64,000 nucleotides of DNA from Orobanche coerulescens. Lineage: Eukaryota; Streptophyta; Magnoliopsida; Lamiales; Orobanchaceae. Position numbers and translations under genes: made by a program. The DNA is taken from positions 75,874,096 through 75,938,095 of the forward strand of contig CM065802.1 of assembly GCA_033398695.1 (NCBI GenBank). The letters are read 5' to 3'. Numbering within the stretch: position 1 is the stretch's first letter; each line of letters starts with the position of its first letter. Below the pieces are notes generated by a model. The model did no database searches and was not told where the DNA came from. It saw only the letters and a program-made list of their open reading frames with translations. This document shows, one piece after another, positions 57,112-64,000 of this stretch.

Positions 57112-57660
57112 TGTAACACCCCAAAAAGGCGGCCATTACAGTGTCGTGGACCCCACACTGGGACCCACCAGGTGATACCAAAAACAGATTAAAAACGCAA
57201 TACTTGTGATATCGAACCACAATAAATAGTCTTTACTCCGATTAGGAGCTTACAATAATATTGCCAACGACATTATTATACACAGGATCCAGAAACGCAA
57301 GTATAAACCATATGGAGATGGAATATACCTCAAATAATAATACATTCGGTAAACAATTTAAATAAAGCGGAAAGATAAAATTACACAGTTTTGAACATAA
57401 CCGAACAACAGAAAGACTTGGCCCCCCCGAACTAGTATCCTTCGAACCCTTCGCCGTCACCATGATCTTCCCGTGCCTTGCCTTTTTCTCGACCTAAAAT
57501 CCGACACAAGTATTTCGCCCAACACAGGGTCAGATATACATGATAAATGATTTCTCAAGATATTATACAATTCACATATATATTAGATCTCAAGGAAAAC
57601 ATCCCGACTAATGAACATACCCCGCGGGCGTATGAACGGTTACGTCAAACACATCCAAAT
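57112..57660 (-). repeat. 5' LTR of chromovirus C, inner part
   Basis: Matches 17095-17643 of the 3' LTR. It is interrupted at the CAAAT duplication by element D and resumes at 63213. Confidence 0.93.
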
Positions 57661-58161
57661 TGTAATATCCGCAATTTCGAATTTCCGTAATTTTCTTTTT
57701 TCGGCGTAAGTCCGTTTTGACGACTCGCTCATGACCGTTTCGTCATTTCGAGAATGATTAATTCTGCACTTTTTGTCATCCGAGTTCGTTTCGGTGTTGG
57801 TTTGTTGAGTTCCGTGCTTTTTAGCGGCTTTTCCGCACTTGAGCTCGATTCTTACGAATCTCATCCGAAACTGTTGTTTCGAGTTTCTCGTAAGTTCATT
57901 TAATGTTATTATTCATGTTGCAAGCTTTGGTTCGGTGTTTCGATCACGTATCGTGATTTCCGGGCGTTTTGGGCCATTTTTGTAATTTCCCAAAGTTTGG
58001 GGTAATTACTTCCGTTGTCGGATTCCGACACTTCGGGTGGTCGGAATCGTGTGTTCTCTTAGTTCTTAGATTCGTATTTTCGAGTACTTCGTAACCATAT
58101 CTCCTATTTTTACTCAGGTTCGGGTTTCGGGGGTCGCTCGTCAGCTTGGATCACACGAAGT

Positions 58162-58443
58162 CACTACGGCCGAGCAGGCCCGGCCGAGTTACGCCGTAAG
58201 GTGCCGATTACGACCGTAAGGTGTGCGCCACGCCGTATGTGTGATCGGGTACGGCCGTATGGGCGCTGGCATCTTTCTGGACGAAGGCCTTCTGGCCGTA
58301 ATGTGTGCCGATTCGCCGTAAGTGCCCGGCGCTTGCCGGATGATTTTTGACGAATGCCGGTTACGGCCGTAAGGCTTGCCAAGTACGGCCGTAAGTCACT
58401 GCCGGTTACGGCCGTAAGTGTCCGGCAGTGACCGGCTATATAA
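58162..58443 (+). promoter_or_regulatory. U3 palindrome array (TTACGGCCGTAA) and TATA box, LTR D
   Basis: About ten copies or variants occur between 58162 and 58417. Perfect 12-mers are at 58361-58372 and 58406-58417, a perfect 10-mer TACGGCCGTA at 58384-58393, and shorter GCCGTAAG/ACGCCGTA variants before. TATATAA is at 58437-58443, 19 bp after the last copy. Confidence 0.85.
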
Positions 58444-59423
58444 GGCCTCGCAGCCCGGTTTTACTCATTTTCTTCACTTTTCTCGCGGCTATCGGACGGG
58501 TGCGACGGGAAATCGAGTTCTTGGCCGATTCTAATCATTTTCAAGGCATTTTGGAAGATTCTTGTTGATTATATCATCATCCAATCCGTGTTCTTCGTCG
58601 AATCAAGGTATATTTCTTGATTTTCCCTCAAGTTGACTTTTTGGGAAATTGTTCTTGATTTCGATTCTAGTCTGATTTTGATACATCGGTTGGTGTATTA
58701 TGATGTTATTAATTGTGTTATATGGGTTGTATATCCATATATCGAGTTTGTTTAACTCGATTGACGATTCGAGTGTTCTTGGGAATTATTGAACATTTAG
58801 TGTTCGATTAAATGTCCCAATGAGTTTCCCTTCGATAGTTTGTTGGGATTTCCGTTGTTTTGGCCTTGATTCTCCTCGTAACCATGTGTTATTGTTCCTT
58901 CCGGAGGTTTATAGGTGTTCGATGATTCCGATGTTGAATCTCGTTGGTGATTGATGATTCGTGTGGTGTTATTCTCGTAATACTCGTGGTGCTATCGCGT
59001 TCTTGATGGTGTTCGGGCATTCGGGGCTATTCGACCGCGTCCTATCCATCGTCTCGTTGCGATCGTGATTTCGAGGCAAGTACCTTGTCCATACAATTCT
59101 TGTTTTATGGATATGATGATTGGAGATCGTCTTGGTGTGTTTGTTTGTTTGTTTGAAATGAGTTTTCGAAAGATTTGGTTAGCCTTGTTAAAGACCCTCT
59201 TTCAAAACCGCGTGTGTTTTGTGATTGGTGTGTTTCATGAACGAGTATGTGACTCCTGTGGATATGTTTGGTGTTGATGATGCACTTGGTGTTGCGTGTG
59301 GATGTATATTGTTTCATTTCGGTGCATTGTGGTTTGACGTGGTGTTTTGCTAAGTGTTTGATGCCTCTGGGTGAATTGTTTGGATATCCTTGGTGTGATA
59401 TGTTATTTGTGCATGATTGTTTC

Positions 59424-59665
59424 GCTCACCGTGGGTTGGTTCGACGGGGCCACATCGGGAATCCAATGGTAGAGCCCTGGATTCATGAGTGGTGAATGTA
59501 TTTTACTCACCGTGGGTTGGTTCGACGGGGCCACGTCGGGCCCTGGATTCACGAGTAAAAACTTCACAGGTTGGTGTATATTTAGTGAATGTATTTTACT
59601 CACCGTGGGTTGGTTCGACGGGGCCACGGCGGGAGTCCAATAGTAGAGCCCTGGATTCACGAGTA
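59424..59665 (+). repeat. Tandem repeat in LTR D with core GTTGGTTCGACGGGGCCAC
   Basis: Three copies start CTCACCGTGGG at about 59424, 59505 and 59600. Each has the core and then a GAGCCCTGGATTCA-type end. Confidence 0.85.
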
Positions 59666-60028
59666 AAACTTCACGAGTTGATATTGATTTTTATGTCCGT
59701 CGAGGACACGTGACGTGGGTTTTAACCCTGTGAATTCTTGTCGGTTTTCTATTTGCGAAAACAAAAACCTTTGTTTGTGACTTCGTTGATTTAGGAAAGA
59801 GAAGGATTCGGAAATCCTAAATTGTTTTCTATTAAAACTCTCGATGGCATTTTAAACTTTTTTATAAATTGTTTCCCTTGATTTGTGATCTTTCGGTTTT
59901 GGAATGTTTTACCAAACTCATGCCTCGGGAAGTGCTTTTCGTTACGTTTGGAACTTTGAGGATTCCTGATTATTATTGTTCTTGGAACTTGTATTGTATG
60001 GCTTGTATTTTTGCACTTGTACTTGCAC

Positions 60029-60073
60029 TAGCAAAACAGTGGAGTTTTGCTAACCCCCGAGTATTCGGGGGGT
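60029..60073 (+). other. Twin stem-loops in LTR D
   Basis: TAGCAAAAC (60029-60037) pairs with GTTTTGCTA (60044-60052), loop AGTGGA. ACCCCCGA (60053-60060) then pairs with TCGGGGGGT (60065-60073) with one extra G. A second copy is kept in the damaged 3' LTR at about 62822-62863. Confidence 0.72.
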
Positions 60074-60434
60074 GGATGTCTGTTTTTGCATTCAGGTTTT
60101 GGAGCATAGCACAGGGTCGGCACGAAGGGTGATGAAAGATGAACGATACTAATCACACGAGGATCCGTTGATGTCATATTGGTCTAGTTGTATTTTCTTT
60201 TCCGCTGCAGTATATTTTTCCCGTTGTACGGGTGTGGTTGTATTTTGACCCCTGTGTGGGCATGAGTTGGAATTGAGTTGTATGTATTTATTGAAAGACC
60301 AAGTCGGTCTACTGAGTTATTTTAGCCTTAAAGGCATTGTTGAGTTGTTCGGTTTTGTTACCATCTTGGTAGAACCTTGAGGAAAGGTTCTGCGGCGTGT
60401 AATATCCCTAAGCGGATTGGGGGTGTTACATAAA

Positions 60435-60446
60435 TGGTATCAGAGC
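60435..60446 (+). other. Primer binding site of element D
   Basis: TGGTATCAGAGC, an exact initiator-Met-tRNA site four bases from the LTR end. It serves as the reference for the damaged site in element A. Confidence 0.93.
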
Positions 60447-62197
60447 TTAGGTTGTGGAAACCTAGGCTGTCGGGTCAGTGGTGTTTGTTGAGTTTTGTCT
60501 TGTCGGATTTTGTCTGACTAAGTCGTGTCGCGATGCGTCGTCTGAGTTTGTTGGTCGTGATTAGTATCGTGGGCGATCATCATCTTCGTGCGACTTGTGG
60601 ATGTAAGTCTCCCTCATTTGTGTTGTGCCTCGTGTGACACGAGCTATTTTTATGATTATTTGTTAAGTGACGGAATCCTCTTATGGATTTTGATTTCGTG
60701 ATATGTGGTTATTTGACTCTCATATTTCGTTCATATGAGGAGTAGTGTTGCTGGATTGTGCATGTTGAACTGTATTTCTTTTATCCGCTGTGTGAGTTCT
60801 TTTGTAATGACTTTCGGTATTTTACCGACTGAGTTTTATTTCGAAAACCGATTCCCTTCACCGAGTTTTTGGCATTATGGCCTTGATCATTTTGGCGAAA
60901 TTCTTATGACGGTATTTAGCATTTTGTAAATGGCTTCTGTGAGTTTTTGAAATATTACCGTCATCGGCCTTTTTGGCATTTTTGTAAATGGTTTTTAGCC
61001 TGGTGGGTTCCGACGCGGGACCCACAGCACTATGATGTTCCGTGTGATTACCTGAAATTTTTGGGCATTCTAGCCTTTTTGGCATCGTCCTTTTTGGCAT
61101 TGAATTATTTTCGAAAACTTGAGTATCTTAGAAATAAATTTCGAGACGTACGTTTCAAATGAATTGTTTTCTCGCGGTACTTCTAAGGTGCCACAATCTG
61201 TTTCAAAATTCTTCTACCTCGAGGACCAAAATATTTTGAGATATTTTCATTGTTTTAGAAACACTTTTACTTAGACTCGAGGGTCGAATATTTGGAAAGT
61301 TTTCACTAAAAGAAAGGTGTCCTCATTTTTGTTCAAACGCAAGATGATTTTCAAAGTCTCGAAAATGATGTTTGTTCAACTTTTTGTAAAATGATACTCA
61401 AGATCAACTGGTGTTTCCAAACTGTCTTTAAAAGGTGGTTTTCGTTTTAAAACCCATCATTTCCTGCTTTTGGTCGGAGAAAGTGTGTATGATGTTTGTA
61501 TTGTTGTTAGGGTGTTAGCCTCCGAATTGTGATTGAATTGGTGGTGTGAACATTGAGTCGTTCGCCACGCGTATGTTTTGTTAGCCCTTTGTGGGAGGTG
61601 TGATGACGATCTTTAATGTTGACATTTCGTGGTGGCTTGCGTGTTATCGCACCTGTGTGAGCTGTTAAAGCTTGGGTTTGTACGTTTGTGTACATGTGTG
61701 GTTGTTTAATGATGTTTGTAATTATGTGCTGGTTATTGTTCGGGCCGTTGAGGTCGCCGAACGATACCGTCGTTGCTATAGTGTTTGTGTGTGTATTACT
61801 TTACGATGGTAATCGTTGTATATGATATATGTTATGATTCTTTGTTGTGCTGAGTTGGCATCTCCGCTGTGTTGTTTTGCGACGTTATGCCCCATTGTAT
61901 CTAGCATTTGTATTTTCGGTATGCCGAACCGAGACGTTTCAACCGTGATGTGCTAGGGCATGCACGTGTAAATTGTCCTTCTCGTCGGTAACACATTTCG
62001 AGTGTGGACTCGATGGACACCGAATTCAGTTTTGCGAATTTGCTACCGAGACTTTCGGAGTTCGCGCTTCAGCACAATTATCAGAATCATCTTTGAGAGG
62101 CCTTCGAAGGATGTTTCTGTCGGTTGCTTGTTGTGTCGTCACCTTGATTTCATTGTTCTGAGTTTCGGGGACGACACTTCTTTTAGAAGAGGTCGAA
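60447..62197 (+). other. Internal region of D, no intact genes, gag zinc-knuckle remnant
   Basis: No frame longer than about 80 codons and no RT, RNase H or integrase motif. At 61941-61988 the frame NRDVLGHARVNCPSRR resembles the second half of a CCHC knuckle (GH...C) with the first Cys pair lost. A purine-rich tract (about 62183-62197) follows, so nearly all of pol has been deleted between these points. Repeats of TTTTTGGCATT occur around 60980-61100. Confidence 0.65.
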
Positions 62198-63212
62198 TAT
62201 AATACCCATATTATTTTTGGCTTCTGCATTTTCTCTTTCTCAATTCTATCGACTCGCTCGTGTTCGTTGATACTTTCTGAACTTGTTCTGTATTTCGATT
62301 TCATCGTCCGAACGAACTGTGATCTTGTTGTGGGTCAATCTAGTTATTGCTGTGACTTTTTCGAGTTCGGTTCGATTCTTGTGAACCTTGTTCGGAAGTG
62401 ACATCATTTGGTTCTATTTGTTCTTTTATTCGAAGTGGATCGGATTTGGAACTCCTGTGTTTTCGAATCTGTCGACTCGTTTATGTTCGTTGACATTTTC
62501 TGAGCTTGTCCTGTCCCTTGTTTTTGTTGATCGAACAAGTGTGGTATTATTTCATAATTACTCGTTTGTCGTTGTGACCTTTCAATTGCTATTCCCTTTC
62601 CTGTGGATCTTATGTGAATCACATCTTGTTGTTTTCACCAGGTCATATGCTGTCTCGAGCCGAGACGTGAACCTGGGAGTTGTTTTTTTTTGAATTTTAT
62701 TGTTCTTCGTGATTCGAACATGATTGTTCGATTTTTGTTGTCTCGATCGTTGAGTTCGGGCGTTCGGGGCTATTCGACCGCGTCCTATCTGTCGTCTCCC
62801 GAGGGTGGATGTCTGTTTTTGCAAAACAATGGAGTTTTGCTAACCCCCGAGTATTCGGGGGGTGGATGTCTGTTTTTGCATTCAGGTTTTGGAGCATAGC
62901 ATAGGGTCGGCACGAAGGGTGATGAAAGATGAACGATACTAATCACACGAGGATCCGTTGATGTCATATTGGTCTAGTTGTATTTTCTTTTCCGCTGCAG
63001 TATATTTTTCCCGTTGTACGGGTATTTTGACCCCTGCGTGGGCATGAGTTGGAATTGAGTTGTATGTATTTATTGAAAGACCAAGTCGGTCTACTGAGTT
63101 ATTTTAGCCTTAAAGGTATTGTTGAGTTGTTCGGTTTTGTTACCAGCCTGGTAGAACCTTGAGGAAAGGTTCTGCGTCGTGTAATATCCCTGAGCGGATT
63201 GGGGGTGTTACA
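62198..63212 (+). repeat. Damaged 3' LTR of element D
   Basis: The first base pair is TA rather than TG (TATAATACCC). The 5' part (62198-62750) is strongly diverged from the 5' LTR and shows a roughly 230-bp internal duplication (blocks with CGACTCG...GTTCGTTGA at about 62248 and 62470). From 62755 it matches 59004-59053 and then jumps to the 60010-60430 part, with a short duplicated GGTGGATGTCTGTTTTTGCA. It ends GGGGGTGTTACA at 63212. Confidence 0.8.
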
Positions 63213-64000
63213 CAAATATACATGGACTATGAATGACCAAAATAGTACGGCTCAAGATGGATATCACAGTACGCCCGATCCAGAAATGTGTCAGTGCACA
63301 TGTCCACCCCGTATACGGAATCCAGGATATACGTGGGACAATGTACTTAATTAGCCTCACGGACTACGTCTCGTGTGCACAGTCCAATACGGAAACATCC
63401 ACGCATGACTATATATGTACCTGGATAAAAATCCTACACAATAACCAATCGGAACGCATATATGATTCCGTATATGTCACGATACAACATGACAACGAAT
63501 TCAATAAATCACATATCCGATTAAGGATCAAGAAACTCATCGAAATGACAATAAGGATCAATGATATCAACGGTTCAAAATGATGAACTTGGAAATGCAA
63601 TCACACGATGAAAAATGGAACATCATCAAGAATAATATCAAATCACGGATCACAAATTCATAAGTGTTTCATATACACGAAACGCATAACCATCACAAGA
63701 ATCCAAACATCATTATATCCAAGCAAGATAACTTGCCTCAAAATGGAGACGAGAATAATCCTTCCTTGTCGGACGAACGAATGGTCCTCGACTAATGTCG
63801 GTTACTCGAACAATCAACCTTGAACGAAATATACTTCACTCAATAACATATTCATATAATCATCGATATCGAATTTAGTGAGACGACATCCTAATTTCCA
63901 TTTGAATAGTTCAACTTTCTCAAGACATCGAAGTTCTATTCCAAGAACTCTATTTATTTCATTCCACTCTTACAATTAGTTTACAAGACATTACCGAATA
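63213..64000 (-). repeat. 5' LTR of chromovirus C, outer part, running out of the window
   Basis: Continues the C LTR after element D, matching about 17639-18440 of the left LTR. About 1.5 kb of this LTR, including its palindrome array and outer TSD, should lie beyond 64000. The short reading frame at 63233-63583 also exists in the left copy and is not a gene. Confidence 0.92.

Larger units (their letters stand above)
57661..60430 (+). repeat. 5' LTR of element D (2770 bp)
   Basis: Starts TGTAATATCCGCAATTTCG, ends GATTGGGGGTGTTACA. It contains the TTACGGCCGTAA palindrome array with TATA box, three tandem GTTGGTTCGACGGGG units and twin stem-loops. The same order is seen in solo LTR B apart from the palindrome and tandem-repeat types. 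Confidence 0.94.
57661..63212 (+). mobile_element. Internally deleted LTR element D (same LTR family as solo LTR B)
   Basis: 5' LTR 57661-60430, primer site 60435-60446, short internal region without gag-pol, degraded 3' LTR (62198-63212), TSD CAAAT at 57656-57660 and 63213-63217. It lacks the coding region of its relatives, keeping only a trace of a zinc knuckle (61941-61988), so it could only move with help from another element. Confidence 0.92.
17095..64000 (-). mobile_element. Host chromovirus C (Tekay-like), minus strand, split by four insertions
   Basis: Pieces belonging to one element, in transcription order: 5' LTR (right, 64000-63213 and 57660-57112, continuing outside), primer site (57106-57094), leader, gag (48847-47638), protease and reverse transcriptase (35062 to about 33520), RNase H, integrase (32660-32151 then 20585-20025), 3' LTR (19992-17095). 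The pieces join exactly once the inserted elements B, G, F and D and one copy of each TSD are removed. The internal region sums to about 5.2 kb, normal for this lineage. Left TSD candidate ATTAC (17090-17094); the right one is outside the window. Confidence 0.93.

Noticed and set aside
60735..62693. Several 60-100 codon frames in element D
   Set aside because: No domain, no consistent coding bias, and they overlap LTR-derived or deleted sequence.

Overview
The window is a stretch of plant (angiosperm) heterochromatin built almost entirely of transposable elements. The evidence is plant-type LTR retrotransposons (Ty3 chromovirus, Athila and Tat lineages, and Ty1/copia), initiator-Met-tRNA primer sites, a plant Helitron with an RPA-like second gene, and a short hAT element. 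I see no intact host gene, rRNA, tRNA or CRISPR array. Most reading frames carry stops or frameshifts, so this is an old, repeatedly invaded region.

Left block (1-17094). A Helitron (J) is the oldest layer. An Athila-type element (I, minus strand, gag-protease at 3439-5894, primer site 7799-7816, LTR 7821-9152) interrupts it. A chromovirus (H, plus strand, integrase 19-1062, 3' LTR 1097-3438) sits inside that Athila element. The Helitron remainder holds Rep and helicase (9236-12301, with two in-frame stops) and a multi-exon RPA-like gene (12771-15537). It may end near a GC hairpin at 16638-16654.

Right block (17095-64000). One minus-strand chromovirus (C) spans this whole part. Its left (3') LTR is 17095-19992. 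Its pol is at 20025-20585 plus 32151-35062, its gag at 47638-48900, its leader and primer site at 56725-57111, and its right (5') LTR at 57112-57660 plus 63213-64000, running out of the window. It was cut open four times, and each cut is proven by a target-site duplication (TSD). (1) Solo LTR B (20586-32145, TSD TCAGA) sits in the integrase and is itself split by a full-length chromovirus A (21070-29598, TSD TTTTC). (2) A small hAT-type element G (35071-47629, 8-bp TSD TCCACGGC) is itself split by a Tat-lineage element E (35411-47493, TSD ATAGG). E carries an antisense, spliced extra gene. (3) A copia element F (48908-56719, TSD GACCA) sits in the gag leader. (4) An internally deleted element D (57661-63212, TSD CAAAT, same LTR family as B) sits in the 5' LTR of C.

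The most unusual signal lies in the LTRs rather than in the coding parts. Five chromovirus LTR families (H, C, B, A, D), and more weakly the Tat LTR of E, carry an array of a family-specific CpG-rich palindrome. Where a clear TATA box exists the array lies just upstream of it. H, A and B/D also share a pair of short stem-loops near the 3' part of the LTR and, in H, A and D, a tandemly repeated motif ending CGACGGG. Element A also has a strange excess of small lesions at CAG/CTG trinucleotides that reach its primer site, which suggests either consensus error at methylated CHG sites or an unusual mutational process.
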